DNA of 64,000 nucleotides, from positions 248,001-312,000 of the forward strand of contig NZ_JALJXJ010000004.1 in NCBI RefSeq assembly GCF_024170005.1, read 5' to 3'. How positions within the stretch are numbered: position 1 is the stretch's first letter; each line of letters begins with the position of its first letter. The notes beneath the pieces were generated by a model, which searched no databases, was not told the DNA's origin, and saw only the letters and a program-made list of their open reading frames with translations. Shown piece after piece: positions 55,380 through 64,000 of this stretch. This DNA comes from Azospirillum lipoferum (GTDB lineage: Bacteria; Pseudomonadota; Alphaproteobacteria; Azospirillales; Azospirillaceae). The position numbers and the translations under genes were made by a program.

Positions 55380-57077
55380 ATGGCTAAAATTCGTGCATTC
55401 GGACGACTGACCATCCGCGCCAAGATCATCATTGCGGTGCTCGGCACCGTGGTGATGGCCGGCGCCTTCGGGCTTTTCACGCTCAGCCGGCTTGAAATCC
55501 TAAACAATGCCGCCGAAACCATGCGCAGCCGCTCGCTGCCCGCGACCCAGCTGGCCGGTCAACTGACCTCGGCCGCGCAGAGCCACCGCATCGCCGAAGC
55601 CGCCTATGCGCTCGCCACCAACGAGATGCAGGTGAACCAGGCGGAAAAGGGCTGGACCGACGCGGTGACCGAGGTCGCGGCCCGCCGTCAGGCCGCAGGA
55701 TCCCGCTTCACCGGCGGCGAGGGTGCCGCGCGTCTGGCCGCCTTCGACGAGGCCTGGACCGCCTATGCCGCCGCTGCCGACCGGGTGCGCAGTCAGGCGC
55801 GCGACGGCAACGCCCAGTCCGCCGTCAGCGTCTTCAAACGCCCCAGCGCCGTCGCCTTCGCCCGCGTGCAGGAGGCTTTGGACGCTCTGGTCGACGGCAC
55901 CATGGCCGATGCCGGCGCCGTCGCCGACCAGGGGGCGGCGGTCTACAACAGCGCCCACGGCATGGTGCTGGGCGGGGTGACGCTCTGCACCCTGCTGGCG
56001 CTCGGTTTCGGCGCCGTGCTGGTGCGTGGCATCTCCCGCCCGATCCTCGACGTGGCGGGTGCGTTGGAACGCTTGGCCGCCCGCGACTTCACCGCCAGTT
56101 TCGAAGAGGGCCGCCGCGACGAGATCGGCCGCATGGCGACCGCCGCCCGCGTCTTCCGCGACACCATGCTCGACACAGAACGCCTCCAGCAGGAGCAGGA
56201 GCGGCTGAAGACCGCCGCCGCCGAAGAGCGCCGCCGCGAACTGCGCACGCTGGCCGACGGCTTCGAGGCGACGGTGAAGCGGCTGGTCGAAGCGCTGTCG
56301 TCCTCCACCGCCGAAATGGCCGCCGCATCATCCGCGATGGCGGAGGGGGCCGCCGAGACGGCGCGCCATTCCGACGCAGTGTCGTCGGCCGCTGGCCGCG
56401 CTTCCGCCAATGTCGACAGCGTCGCCGCCGCCACCGCCGAACTGTCGGCCAGCTTCGCCGGCATCGCCCAGCTGGTCGCCGATTCCGCCGGCATCGCCGC
56501 CGACGCCACCCGCGACGCCGAACGCAGCACCGCCGTGATGGGCAGCCTCGCCGAGGCGGCGGAGGAGATCGGCAAGGTCGTGGACATGATTTCCGGCATC
56601 GCCGGCCAGACCAACCTGCTGGCGCTGAACGCCACCATCGAAGCCGCCCGCGCCGGCGAGGCCGGCAAGGGCTTTGCCGTCGTGGCGAGCGAGGTGAAGC
56701 AGCTCGCCGGCCAGACCGCGAAAGCCACCGCCGAGATCCAGGCGCGCATCGCCGAGATTCAGAACGCGTCCGGCACCGCGGTCGACACCATCGGCGCGGT
56801 GACCCGCACCATCGCCCGCCTGAACGAGATCTCCGGCGAGGTCGCCGCCGCGGTCGAGCAGCAGACCGCCGCGGTGGGCGAGATCGCCGCCAACATCCAG
56901 GATGCCGCCGACGGCACCCGCAGCGTCTCCGACAACATCGCCGCCGTCACCGCCGCCGCCGCGTCGGCCGAACAGGCCAGCGGTGTGATGGTGCGCTCGG
57001 TCGACACGGTGACCGGCGATGCGGGGAGGATGCGGCAGGAGGTCGACGGCTTCCTGGGGGCACTGCGGGCGTCGTAG
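55380..57077 (+). CDS. Methyl-accepting chemotaxis protein
   Basis: A 565-residue chemoreceptor. The first membrane segment is at 15-36, a four-helix-bundle periplasmic sensor at about 40-195, the second membrane segment at about 198-217, HAMP at 218-272, and the signalling domain at about 300-560. The hairpin tip carries [32 protein letters not shown], the conserved CheA/CheW contact. No C-terminal CheR/CheB pentapeptide is present. The ligand is unknown. It is convergent with tyrC across a long perfect stem. CheD, which deamidates such receptors, is encoded at the end of the window. Confidence 0.94.
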   Translation: MAKIRAFGRLTIRAKIIIAVLGTVVMAGAFGLFTLSRLEILNNAAETMRSRSLPATQLAGQLTSAAQSHRIAEAAYALATNEMQVNQAEKGWTDAVTEVAARRQAAGSRFTGGEGAARLAAFDEAWTAYAAAADRVRSQARDGNAQSAVSVFKRPSAVAFARVQEALDALVDGTMADAGAVADQGAAVYNSAHGMVLGGVTLCTLLALGFGAVLVRGISRPILDVAGALERLAARDFTASFEEGRRDEIGRMATAARVFRDTMLDTERLQQEQERLKTAAAEERRRELRTLADGFEATVKRLVEALSSSTAEMAAASSAMAEGAAETARHSDAVSSAAGRASANVDSVAAATAELSASFAGIAQLVADSAGIAADATRDAERSTAVMGSLAEAAEEIGKVVDMISGIAGQTNLLALNATIEAARAGEAGKGFAVVASEVKQLAGQTAKATAEIQARIAEIQNASGTAVDTIGAVTRTIARLNEISGEVAAAVEQQTAAVGEIAANIQDAADGTRSVSDNIAAVTAAAASAEQASGVMVRSVDTVTGDAGRMRQEVDGFLGALRAS

Positions 57078-57093
57078 GGGGCAGGAACGAAAC

Positions 57094-57140
57094 CGCCGAG
57101 GATTTCCCTCTCCCCCCTGGGGAGAGGGAAATCCTCGGCG
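57094..57140. terminator. Bidirectional 22-bp stem-loop between the receptor gene and tyrC
   Basis: A perfect 22-bp inverted repeat with a 3-base loop. Its inner half is the CCCTCTCCCC/GGGGAGAGGG palindrome of the repeat family, and the outer half adds CGCCGAGGATTT and its complement. It lies 17 bp after one stop and 13 bp after the other. There is no long T-run. Confidence 0.7.
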
Positions 57141-57153
57141 AGGTCGGACTCGT

Positions 57154-58068
57154 TTACGCCTGCTTGGCGTCGATGATCCCGCGCCGCACGGCGCGGGTCT
57201 TGGTGAAGTGGTCCTGCAACTGCTGCCCCTCGCCCCAGCGGATTGAGCGCTGGAGCGCCGTCAGATCCTCGGTGAAGCGCTGCAAAATCTCCAGCACAGC
57301 CTCGCGGTTGTTCAGGAAGATGTCGCGCCACATAACGGGATCGCTGGCGGCGATGCGGGTGAAGTCGCGGAAGCCGCCGGCCGAGAACTTGATGACCTCG
57401 GACTTGGTGTCCTCCTCCAGGTCCGACGCGGTGCCGACGATGGTGTAGGCGATCAGGTGCGGCAGGTGCGAGGTGATGGCCAGCACCCGGTCATGGTGGC
57501 TGGCCTCCATGATCTCCACGGTGGAGCCGACACGGCGCCACAGCTCCGTCACCCGCTCCAGTGCCTGACGGTCGCTGCCGGTCGGCGGGGTCAGGATGCA
57601 CCAGCGGCCCTGGAACAGGGTGGCGAAGCCGGCCTCCGGCCCCGAATGCTCGGTACCCGCCACCGGGTGGCCGGGGATCAGAGGAACGCCGTCGGGCAGG
57701 TGAGGCCCGATGTCGCGCAGCGCTGCCTGCTTGACCGAGCCGACGTCGGTGACGATGGTCCCCGGCTTCAACAGCGGCCCGATCGCCTCGCCCACCGCGG
57801 CATAGCTGCCGACCGGCGTCGCCAGCACCACCAGATCGGCCCCGGCCAGCGCCGCCGCCGGATCGGTCGAGGCTTCCGCCACGATGCCGAGTTCCAGCGC
57901 CTTGGCGCAGACTTCCGGGCTGCGGTCGGCGCAGACCACCTGCCGTGCGATCTCATACTCCGCCAGCGCCCGCGCCAGGGAGGAGCCGATCAGACCGATG
58001 CCGATGATGGCGACGCGGTCGAACAGGGGGCCAGGGGCGAAAGCGCTATCAGCAATGGCGGTGGACAT
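57154..58068 (-). CDS. tyrC: Prephenate/arogenate dehydrogenase
   Basis: A 304-residue TyrA-family enzyme of tyrosine synthesis. The NAD motif AIIGIGLIGSSLARAL is near residue 20. The active-site region shows TDVGSVKQAAL near 110, PGHPVAGTEHSG near 132 and HHDRVLAITSHLPHL near 197, with GGFRDFTRIAASDPVMW after it. It oxidatively decarboxylates prephenate or arogenate. There is no fused chorismate mutase or ACT domain. The ATG at 58068 fits homology. Neighbouring hisC or aroA genes often found with it are absent. It follows oxyR in the same direction, 101 bp away. Confidence 0.92.
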   Translation of the reverse strand: MSTAIADSAFAPGPLFDRVAIIGIGLIGSSLARALAEYEIARQVVCADRSPEVCAKALELGIVAEASTDPAAALAGADLVVLATPVGSYAAVGEAIGPLLKPGTIVTDVGSVKQAALRDIGPHLPDGVPLIPGHPVAGTEHSGPEAGFATLFQGRWCILTPPTGSDRQALERVTELWRRVGSTVEIMEASHHDRVLAITSHLPHLIAYTIVGTASDLEEDTKSEVIKFSAGGFRDFTRIAASDPVMWRDIFLNNREAVLEILQRFTEDLTALQRSIRWGEGQQLQDHFTKTRAVRRGIIDAKQA

Positions 58069-58169
58069 GACGCTGGGTGTCCCGGAAGAGGCATGGACGG
58101 GTGAAAAACCGTCCCGTTTAAACCACCTCGCGCCCGCAGGACCAAGCGATACTTTGATCGGGATGCCGC

Positions 58170-59081
58170 TCAGCCTTCCTTCGGCGTCATCTCGACCCGA
58201 AGTGCTTCGGCCAGCCGCTGGAAGGTCTCCTTCCGCCCCGAGGTTTTCCTCCAGGCCAGCGCGATGCGCCGCCCCGGCCGGTCGGCGGCCAGCGGGCGCA
58301 CCGCCAGATCGAGTCCACGCAGGATGCCCGAATCGACCGCCATCTGCGGCAGCAGCGTCACCCCCAGCCCGTTCGCCACCATCTGCACCAGCGTGTGCAG
58401 GCTGGTGCCCTGGAAGGCGGTGTTGTGCGGCGTGCTGTCCAGCGCGCAGGCCGCCATCGCATGGTCGCGCAGGCAATGCCCGTCCTCCAGCAGCAGCAGA
58501 TCCTCCGACGGCACCGTAACGGGCTGCGCCGGGTCGCCGCCGCCCAGCCGGTGGCCGGTGGGGCAGACGAAGGAGAAGCGGTCCTCGGCGATGTCCTCCG
58601 TCTCCAGATCACCCATCGGATAGGGCAAGGCCAGCAGCGCCGCGTCCAGCTTGCCGGCGTTCAGCTGCTCCAGCAGCCGCGCCGTCTGGTCCTCGCGCAG
58701 ATAGAGCCGCAGGCGCGGGAAGGTCTCGCGCAGGGCCGGCATCACGCGGGGGATCAGGAAGGGGCCGATGGTCGGGATCACCCCCAGATGCAGCGCCCCC
58801 GACATCGGGTCGGCGGCGGACCGCGTAATGTCCACCAGCTCCTCCGCCCCCTTCAGCAATTGCCGCGCCCGTTCCGCGATCTCGCGGCCGAGCGGGGTCG
58901 GCAGCACCGAGCGGCGCGTGCGCTCCACCAGTGTGGCGCCCAGCAGATCCTCCAGCTCCTGCAGGCCGGCGCTCAGGGTGGACTGGCTGACGAGGCAATC
59001 CTCCGCCGCTTGCCCGAAATGGCAGCGGTCGACGACGGCGACGAGATAGCGGAGCTGGCGCAGGGTGGGGAGCGGTTTCAT
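58170..59081 (-). CDS. oxyR: Peroxide-sensing LysR-type regulator OxyR
   Basis: A 303-residue LysR-type regulator. The N-terminal winged helix covers residues 5-64 (CHFGQAAEDCLVSQSTLSAGLQEL). The regulatory domain has the redox cysteines in LLEDGHCLRDHAMAAC (Cys203 and Cys212), which form a disulfide on peroxide exposure in OxyR. FQGTSLHTLVQMVANGLGVTLLP is also characteristic. It is divergent from ahpC, the classical OxyR target, and ahpF follows ahpC. It is expected to activate both and repress itself. Confidence 0.93.
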   Translation of the reverse strand: MKPLPTLRQLRYLVAVVDRCHFGQAAEDCLVSQSTLSAGLQELEDLLGATLVERTRRSVLPTPLGREIAERARQLLKGAEELVDITRSAADPMSGALHLGVIPTIGPFLIPRVMPALRETFPRLRLYLREDQTARLLEQLNAGKLDAALLALPYPMGDLETEDIAEDRFSFVCPTGHRLGGGDPAQPVTVPSEDLLLLEDGHCLRDHAMAACALDSTPHNTAFQGTSLHTLVQMVANGLGVTLLPQMAVDSGILRGLDLAVRPLAADRPGRRIALAWRKTSGRKETFQRLAEALRVEMTPKEG

Positions 59082-59330
59082 GCCCGGATATGTAATCGGA
59101 TTTATCGATCAATTCAATTGGTATTTTCTACTTCTCTTGATCACAGATTTCCCGTATTCCTCCATTCGTCAACGGGACAACGGAACGACGCCCCGCTCCC
59201 TGGCCACACGGCAGGCCCCCTTGTTCGACGCGGTGCGCCGCACTAAGTCGGGCATGTCACGGCCACCGGCCGGGGCCAGCGGCCAGGGATTGGGGCGACA
59301 ACCAATCATCGCATCCATCGGAGAACACAA
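59082..59330. promoter_or_regulatory. oxyR-ahpC divergent promoter region
   Basis: AT-rich strip at 59092-59160 close to the oxyR start, holding several ATCGAT/CAATT/ATTGG elements compatible with the loose four-part OxyR footprint. I could not align a clean ATAG-N7-CTAT series, so the exact site is open. Confidence 0.4.
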
Positions 59331-59894
59331 ATGTCCTTGATCAACAGCGAGATTAAGCCCTTCAAGGCGACCGCGTACAAGAACGGCAAGTTCATCGACG
59401 TGACCGACGCCGACCTGAAGGGCAAGTGGTCGGTCGTGTTCTTCTATCCGGCCGACTTCACCTTCGTCTGCCCGACGGAGCTGGAAGATCTGGCCGACAA
59501 CTACGCCGAATTCCAGAAGCTGGGCGTCGAGGTCTACAGCGTCTCGACCGACACCCACTTCTGCCACAAGGCCTGGCACGACACCTCGCCGGCCATCGGC
59601 AAGATCAACTACACCATGATCGGCGACCCGACGCTGGCGATCAGCCGCAACTTCGAGGTCCTGATCGAGGAAGTCGGTCTGGCCGACCGCGGCACCTTCG
59701 TCGTCGATCCGGACGGCAAGATCCAGATCGTCGAGATCACCGCCGGCGGCGTCGGCCGCGACGCCAAGGAGCTGCTGCGCAAGATCAAGGCCGTCCAGTA
59801 CGTCGCCGCCCACCCGGGCGAGGTCTGCCCGGCCAAGTGGCAGGAAGGCGAGAAGACCCTCGCCCCGTCGCTCGACCTCGTCGGCAAGATCTAA
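59331..59894 (+). CDS. ahpC: Alkyl hydroperoxide reductase subunit C (peroxiredoxin)
   Basis: A 187-residue two-cysteine peroxiredoxin. The peroxidatic cysteine is Cys47 in DFTFVCPTE, and the resolving cysteine is Cys166 in GEVCPAKW. It reduces hydrogen peroxide and organic peroxides in the cytosol and is recharged by AhpF. Codon use suggests strong expression. GGAGAAC precedes the ATG. It is divergent from oxyR, with ahpF 411 bp downstream. The whole length matches E. coli AhpC. Confidence 0.96.
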   Translation: MSLINSEIKPFKATAYKNGKFIDVTDADLKGKWSVVFFYPADFTFVCPTELEDLADNYAEFQKLGVEVYSVSTDTHFCHKAWHDTSPAIGKINYTMIGDPTLAISRNFEVLIEEVGLADRGTFVVDPDGKIQIVEITAGGVGRDAKELLRKIKAVQYVAAHPGEVCPAKWQEGEKTLAPSLDLVGKI

Positions 59895-59923
59895 GGTTTC
59901 CCCTCAAGGGAACCCTGAGGATC

Positions 59924-59947
59924 GGGGGCCGGCTCCGGCCGGTCCCC
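59924..59947 (+). terminator. GC-rich stem-loop after ahpC
   Basis: GGGGGCCGG pairs with CCGGTCCCC (one G-T pair), loop CTCCGG. A smaller hairpin (59895-59914) precedes it. No T-run, so it may attenuate rather than stop transcription into ahpF. Confidence 0.45.
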
Positions 59948-60081
59948 ACCCCCGCTCCGGCGGGATTGCAAGCAGTACCCTTGGATAGGCCGCCTTGAAA
60001 TACGGGGCTGGCCGCAGGGCAGGTTTTTACGGGCCGGCTTTCAAAGCCTCCCCGACACAGGACCCGTCATCGGTTTCCCCA

Positions 60082-60155
60082 TCCCCGCGAAGGCGGGCAC
60101 CCAGGCGCTTTTTGTCGCAGCCTTTTCCAAGCCTGGATCCCCGCCTGCGCGGGGA
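60082..60155. repeat. Inverted palindromic repeat pair between ahpC and ahpF
   Basis: Two 24-bp arms (60082-60105 and 60132-60155), each built on CCCCGCGAAGGCGGG-like palindromes followed by CCAGG, face each other around a 26-bp centre. The arms differ at only four positions. Such CCCGCGNNGGCGGG plus CCAGG elements are widespread extragenic repeats in GC-rich proteobacteria. The rest of the 411-bp gap has no gene. Confidence 0.7.
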
Positions 60156-60305
60156 GGACGATGACGTTTCAAACGCTTCGCTGTTTCAAAACCAGACCGC
60201 CCGCCCGACCGGCTCTTTTGCCTAGGGCCACCATTTTTCCGCCCGGACCGCCGCGAATCTGCGCAGGCGATCCGCCCCGGACACGAGACGTTGGGAACGA
60301 AAGCC

Positions 60306-61901
60306 ATGCTGGACGCCAATCTGAAGACGCAGTTGAAGGCCTATCTGGAACGCATCACCAACCCGATCACGCTGGTGGCGTCGCTGGACGGCGGGGCAAA
60401 GTCGCAGGAGATGCTGGGCCTGCTGGAAGACATCGCTTCGCTGTCGGACAAGATCACGCTGGAGCGCAACGGCGCCGACGGGCGCCGGCCGTCCTTCGCC
60501 ATCATCCGCAACGGCAGCGACATCGGCGTCACCTTCGCCGGCCTGCCGATGGGGCACGAGTTCAACTCGCTGGTCCTGGCCCTGCTCCAGGTCGGCGGCC
60601 ATCCGTCGAAGGAGTCGGAGGAGCTGCTGGAGCAGATCCGCAACCTCGACGGCGATTTCCGCTTCGAGACCTATTTCTCGCTGACCTGCCAGAACTGCCC
60701 GGACGTGGTCCAGGCGCTGAACCTGATGAGCGCGCTGAACCCGCGGGTCAAGCATGTCGCCATCGACGGTGCCCTGTTCCAGCAGGAGGTCGAGCAGCGT
60801 CAGGTGATGGCGGTTCCCACCGTCTTCCTGAACGGCGAGCCCTTCGCCCAGGGCCGGATGGACGTGGCGCAGATCGTCGCCAAGCTGGACACCGGCGCCG
60901 TCGCCCGCGCCGCCGAGAAGATCAAGACCAAGGCCCCGTTCGAGGTGCTGGTGATCGGCGGCGGCCCCGCCGGTGCCGCGGCCGCCATCTACGCCGCCCG
61001 CAAGGGCATCCGTACCGGCGTCGCTGCCGAGCGGTTCGGCGGTCAGGTGCTCGACACCATGGCGATCGAGAATTTCATCTCGGTCTCCCACACCGAGGGG
61101 CCGAAGCTGGCCGCGGCGCTGGAACAGCACGTCAAGGACTATGAGGTCGACGTGATGAACCTGCAGACCGCCACCGCCCTGGTGCCGGCCACGCAGGAAG
61201 GCGGTCTGATCGAGGTGAAGCTGGCCAGCGGCGCCTCGCTGAAGTCCCGCACCGTGGTGCTGTCGACCGGTGCCCGCTGGCGCTCGATGAATGTCCCGGG
61301 CGAGGCGGAATACCGCAACAAGGGCGTCGCCTACTGCCCGCACTGCGACGGCCCGCTGTTCAAGGGCAAGCGCGTGGCGGTGATCGGCGGCGGCAACTCC
61401 GGCGTGGAGGCGGCGATCGACCTCGCCGGCATCGTCTCGCACGTCACGCTGATCGAGTTCGACAGCCAGCTGCGCGCCGACGCGGTGTTGCAGCGCAAGC
61501 TGCACAGCCTGCCCAACGTCACCGTCATCCTCTCGGCCCAGACCACCGAGGTGCATGGCGACGGCAACAGGGTCGTCGGCCTGACCTACAAGGACCGCGT
61601 TGGTGGCGAGCTGAAGCGGGTCGATCTGGAAGGCATCTTCGTACAGATCGGCCTGGTGCCGAACACCGAATGGCTGAAGGGCACGCTGGCCCTGACCCCG
61701 CGCGGCGAGATCGAGGTGGACAACCGCGGCCAGACCTCGCTGCCCGGCGTCTTCGCCGCCGGCGATGCGACGACGGTGCCGTTCAAGCAGATCGTCATCG
61801 CCATGGGTGAAGGCGCCAAGGCGTCGCTGGCCGCCTTCGACCACCTGATCCGCACCGTTCCCGCCGAGGAAGCCGTGCGCGAGACCATCGCGGCGGAGTG
61901 A
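60306..61901 (+). CDS. ahpF: Alkyl hydroperoxide reductase subunit F
   Basis: A 531-residue flavoprotein disulfide reductase. The N-terminal tandem thioredoxin-like domain has CQNC (Cys128 and Cys131). The FAD domain begins [21 protein letters not shown] near residue 216, and the second redox pair is in YCPHCDGP near 346-349, with NAD motif [10 protein letters not shown] after it. It passes electrons from NADH to AhpC. The ATG at 60306 fits homology ([15 protein letters not shown]). It follows ahpC and ends at a strong bidirectional terminator. Confidence 0.95.
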   Translation: MLDANLKTQLKAYLERITNPITLVASLDGGAKSQEMLGLLEDIASLSDKITLERNGADGRRPSFAIIRNGSDIGVTFAGLPMGHEFNSLVLALLQVGGHPSKESEELLEQIRNLDGDFRFETYFSLTCQNCPDVVQALNLMSALNPRVKHVAIDGALFQQEVEQRQVMAVPTVFLNGEPFAQGRMDVAQIVAKLDTGAVARAAEKIKTKAPFEVLVIGGGPAGAAAAIYAARKGIRTGVAAERFGGQVLDTMAIENFISVSHTEGPKLAAALEQHVKDYEVDVMNLQTATALVPATQEGGLIEVKLASGASLKSRTVVLSTGARWRSMNVPGEAEYRNKGVAYCPHCDGPLFKGKRVAVIGGGNSGVEAAIDLAGIVSHVTLIEFDSQLRADAVLQRKLHSLPNVTVILSAQTTEVHGDGNRVVGLTYKDRVGGELKRVDLEGIFVQIGLVPNTEWLKGTLALTPRGEIEVDNRGQTSLPGVFAAGDATTVPFKQIVIAMGEGAKASLAAFDHLIRTVPAEEAVRETIAAE

Positions 61902-61920
61902 ACGGTTCGAGATGAAAAAA

Positions 61921-61954
61921 GCCGGCGGTCCCGCGAGGGACCGCCGGCTTTTTT
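61921..61954. terminator. Bidirectional terminator after ahpF
   Basis: A perfect 12-bp stem GCCGGCGGTCCC / GGGACCGCCGGC with loop GCGA, followed by six T on the plus strand and preceded by six A. It serves ahpF and the convergent small gene. Confidence 0.94.
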
Positions 61955-61975
61955 GCTGTTCGAGAGATGAAGAAC

Positions 61976-62338
61976 CTACTTCTTCACCGCTGCCTTTTCC
62001 TTGTCCACCGCATCCAGGATCCGTTGCAACGCCTCGGTGCTCAGGGCCGAGTCCATCGTCAGGCCGTCCCCGAATTTGCGCAGCGCGCCGATGACGCGGC
62101 GGCGGGCGACGAAGTCGTCGTCGCCCGGCTCGAACGGCTCGACCACCGGACCCTTGTAGTAGCTGCCGCGGAAGCCCCACTGGCGGCGGCCGTCGGCCCG
62201 CCATTCGCTGCCGTCGGACAGCACCATGCAGCGCCCCCCTTCGGTGTAGCGTTCCACCGTGGCGATGGATTGCGGAATGGACTGGCCGCTGCGGATGGTC
62301 ACGCGGTCGCCGACGCGGAAGCTGGCGGCAGTGAACAT
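61976..62338 (-). CDS. Small conserved hypothetical protein, SH3-like N-terminus
   Basis: A 120-residue protein. The first half (FRVGDRVTIRSGQSIPQSIATVERYTEGGRCMVLSDGSEWRADG in residues about 7-50) reads like a small SH3/KOW-type beta barrel. The second half is helical with a Lys-rich end. AGGGAGACAGC precedes the ATG at 62338. I do not recognise a named family. It is convergent with ahpF and transcribed away from the EEP gene's end. Confidence 0.65.
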   Translation of the reverse strand: MFTAASFRVGDRVTIRSGQSIPQSIATVERYTEGGRCMVLSDGSEWRADGRRQWGFRGSYYKGPVVEPFEPGDDDFVARRRVIGALRKFGDGLTMDSALSTEALQRILDAVDKEKAAVKK

Positions 62339-62439
62339 GCTGTCTCCCTGAATGGCGCTTTCTGAAACGCCGCAAAAATCCCGAAGGCGCTGTTTTCCAC
62401 CAGTTGTGCCCCCGAATCCAGCGCCAAGTCCCATACCCC

Positions 62440-62459
62440 CCCTCTCCCCGGGGGGAGAG
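62440..62459. repeat. Single CCCTCTCC palindrome
   Basis: CCCTCTCCCCGGGGGGAGAG, the palindrome also found in the composite repeats at 7170 and 9519. It lies 4 bp beyond the stop of the EEP gene and may end its transcript. Confidence 0.7.
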
Positions 62460-62463
62460 TGAT

Positions 62464-63435
62464 CTACAGCGCGAAACTCGCCACCACCGGTGCGTGGTAA
62501 CTCACCGGCGACGGCTCGTCGGCGTGCTCGACCTCGTCGGTCAGCTCCTCATTGTGGATCGCCACGTCGCGCAGCCGCCCGGTCAGCTGCGGCGACGCCA
62601 TCAGATGGTCGAGCAGCACCGGCGTGCCGCCATGCAGCACGGTGTAGCGCCGCTCCTCCGGGATCGCCTGCTCCAGCGGCTCCAGCACGCGGTTGGCCAG
62701 TTCGGCGTTGCCGGTGAAGTCGGGAGCGGCGCGGATGATGCGGACGGCGGTCTGCTCCAGATCGGCGTTGCAGTCGCCGGCCACCACGATCAGCGCGTCG
62801 GGATCGGCATCGAACAGCCGGTCGACCGCCATGCGGGTCTCCAGTGCCTGGCCCGCCCGCTTGATCGAGGCAAGGTAGAACCCCTCCGCCCAGCCCGACG
62901 CCGTCTTCCAGGTCTGGGCGCCGGCCTTCTGCCCCGGCACCGGGGCGGCGATGGGTGCCCGCAGATGCAGGTCGAACACATGCAGGATGCGGCCGTCCGG
63001 CATCTCCACCTCGGCATGCAGCACCGGCCGGTCCCAGCCGACCTCCGTCTCCCCCTCCGGCGCCGGGTCGGCGGTGGCGAGACGCACGCGGGCCGGCGGC
63101 ACCAGATGATGGCGCAGCAGCCGCGCCGCCCGGATCGGCCAGCGGCTGACGATCACCGGATTGTGGCGGTCGGCCGGCGACGGGGCATCACCCGCAGTGA
63201 CGTGATAGCCGGCATAGCGGGTGCCCTCCAGCAGCCGGGTCAGCGCCCGCAGGATCCGCGGCTCGCTCTTCACCGGATGCTGGGCGTCGACCTCCTGCAA
63301 ACAGAGGATGTCGGCCTCCAGCCGTTCCAGCTGCGGGCGCAACGTGGCGATCCGCGCCTCGAAGGGTGGCTCGTCGGCATCGTCGTCCAGGTTTTCCAGG
63401 TTGAAGGTGGCGATCCGGAACAGCGTGTCGGCCAT
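62464..63435 (-). CDS. Endonuclease/exonuclease/phosphatase (EEP) family protein
   Basis: A 323-residue EEP-fold hydrolase. Motifs are visible in order: RIATFNLENLD (Asn) near residue 8, LCLQEVDA (Glu) near 45, VFDLHLRAP (His) near 150, VVAGDCNAD (Asp, Asn) near 212, LLDHLMAS (Asp) near 277 and YHAPVVA (His) near 311. These form the metal-dependent phosphodiesterase site. The family spans nucleases, lipid phosphatases and others, so the substrate is open. No signal peptide is seen. It stands alone between a repeat and cheD. Confidence 0.87.
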   Translation of the reverse strand: MADTLFRIATFNLENLDDDADEPPFEARIATLRPQLERLEADILCLQEVDAQHPVKSEPRILRALTRLLEGTRYAGYHVTAGDAPSPADRHNPVIVSRWPIRAARLLRHHLVPPARVRLATADPAPEGETEVGWDRPVLHAEVEMPDGRILHVFDLHLRAPIAAPVPGQKAGAQTWKTASGWAEGFYLASIKRAGQALETRMAVDRLFDADPDALIVVAGDCNADLEQTAVRIIRAAPDFTGNAELANRVLEPLEQAIPEERRYTVLHGGTPVLLDHLMASPQLTGRLRDVAIHNEELTDEVEHADEPSPVSYHAPVVASFAL

Positions 63436-63502
63436 GAAGGGCTCCGCAGAAGGACGGCGGGTGGGAGCACGCGACGAATGGCTGTGCCCCCGGTCGAGCT
63501 TA

Positions 63503-64000
63503 TCAGAACAGCTCGACGTCGCCTTCGATCCGCGTCCGGCCCAGATGCTCCATATAGGACGACTCGTTGCGGGCGATGTCGTGCAGCGACTCGTCGCCGA
63601 TCAGCCGGCGCTGGCTGCGGCCGGTGGTGGGGAAGAAGCGCACCGCGCGCGGGCTGGCGCCGCCGACGTCCCAGCTGACGGTGGGGATGCCCTCCGTCGC
63701 CAGATACTCCATGACGAAGTCGACGTTGCGCTGGCCGATGTTGGCGGTGCGCAGGGTGTTCAGGTTGACGTTGGCGCCGCCGAACAGCTTGGCGCGCAGC
63801 CGGTCGCGCCGGCCGGTGACGGCGAGCAGCCGGTTGATCAGATGCTCCATCGCCGTGGCGCCGTAGCGCGACGACAGCGACAGCGTGTCGGTGCCGGCAT
63901 CGGGCAGCAGGAAATGGTTCATGCCGCCGATCTCCGCCACCGGATCATAGAGGCAGGCGGCGACGCAGGAACCCAGCGTGGTGGTGATGACGACGTTCGG
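63503..64000 (-). CDS. cheD: Chemoreceptor glutamine deamidase CheD, start-truncated
   Basis: The frame is open to the right edge of the window, so the N-terminus lies beyond it. The visible 165 residues begin PNVVITTTLGSCVAACLYDP, which carries the catalytic cysteine in LGSC. GGMNHFLLPDAG follows with the catalytic histidine, then AKLFGGANV and the C-terminal IARNESSYMEHLGR region. CheD deamidates glutamines in chemoreceptors and interacts with CheC or CheY in chemotaxis. The rest of a chemotaxis operon is probably upstream, outside the window. Confidence 0.92.
   Translation of the reverse strand, partial: PNVVITTTLGSCVAACLYDPVAEIGGMNHFLLPDAGTDTLSLSSRYGATAMEHLINRLLAVTGRRDRLRAKLFGGANVNLNTLRTANIGQRNVDFVMEYLATEGIPTVSWDVGGASPRAVRFFPTTGRSQRRLIGDESLHDIARNESSYMEHLGRTRIEGDVELF

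Overview
The window is GC-rich chromosomal or large-replicon DNA from an alphaproteobacterium. An Azospirillum-like member of the Rhodospirillales is the best guess. This rests on codon use, the argH-lptM-lysA order, an ScfR-type regulator divergent from isocitrate lyase, an OxyR/AhpC/AhpF set, CheD and a cytoplasmic-tail chemoreceptor. The taxonomic call is inference from gene content, not from a marker gene. About 57 protein genes are supported. No rRNA, tRNA or CRISPR array was seen.

Layout. 1-505: end of a 2-keto-3-deoxygluconate kinase. 528-1926: a bdcR/bdcA pair (TetR repressor and SDR-fold biofilm-dispersal protein) with twin operators. 1988-2908: a small hydrophilic protein and the DNA repair enzyme Ogt. 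3253-9499: a reductive pyrimidine catabolism operon (preT, preA, an M20 ureido-hydrolase, a RutR-like regulator, hydA), carrying two copies of a composite palindromic repeat. 9650-12223: a secreted RTX protein with a DUF4347 head. 12610-15526: a TRAP transporter. 16046-24418: a TerC protein, a sugar-type oxidoreductase, a GntR regulator sharing an operator-like sequence with the TRAP leader, FadH, and a hyi-glxR-ttuD glycerate operon. 24431-32746: housekeeping genes (cNMP-binding protein, TlpA, argH-lptM-lysA, TerB-like protein, hybrid histidine kinase).

32949-44382 is an accessory region. A Phd/VapC toxin-antitoxin module with two operator palindromes borders a one-directional block: dcsA, dcsD, dcsE, an SDR gene, dcsC, dcsG, dcsB, dat, and an AraC regulator. 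A small YdcZ-type membrane protein diverges from it. The six dcs-like genes match, enzyme for enzyme, the D-cycloserine pathway characterised in Streptomyces lavendulae. In that pathway arginine is N-hydroxylated and split to hydroxyurea, serine is O-acetylated, the two are joined to O-ureido-L-serine, which is racemised and then cyclised with ATP. The gene order, the SDR, the D-amino-acid aminotransferase and the lack of a D-Ala-D-Ala ligase gene make this version distinctive. This is the most interesting system in the window.

44745-47118: a PiT phosphate transporter and its DUF47 partner, separated by an IS110-type transposase remnant. 47372-50718: a secreted protein, a membrane-anchored GH17 enzyme and ferredoxin-NADP reductase. 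50958-53979: ScfR regulator and isocitrate lyase, with repeated TTTACAAR sites between them. 54564-58068: a DJ-1/PfpI-like protein lacking the family cysteine, a chemoreceptor and prephenate/arogenate dehydrogenase. 58170-61901: OxyR, AhpC and AhpF for peroxide defence. 61976-64000: a small conserved protein, an EEP-family nuclease/phosphatase and the start-truncated chemotaxis deamidase CheD.
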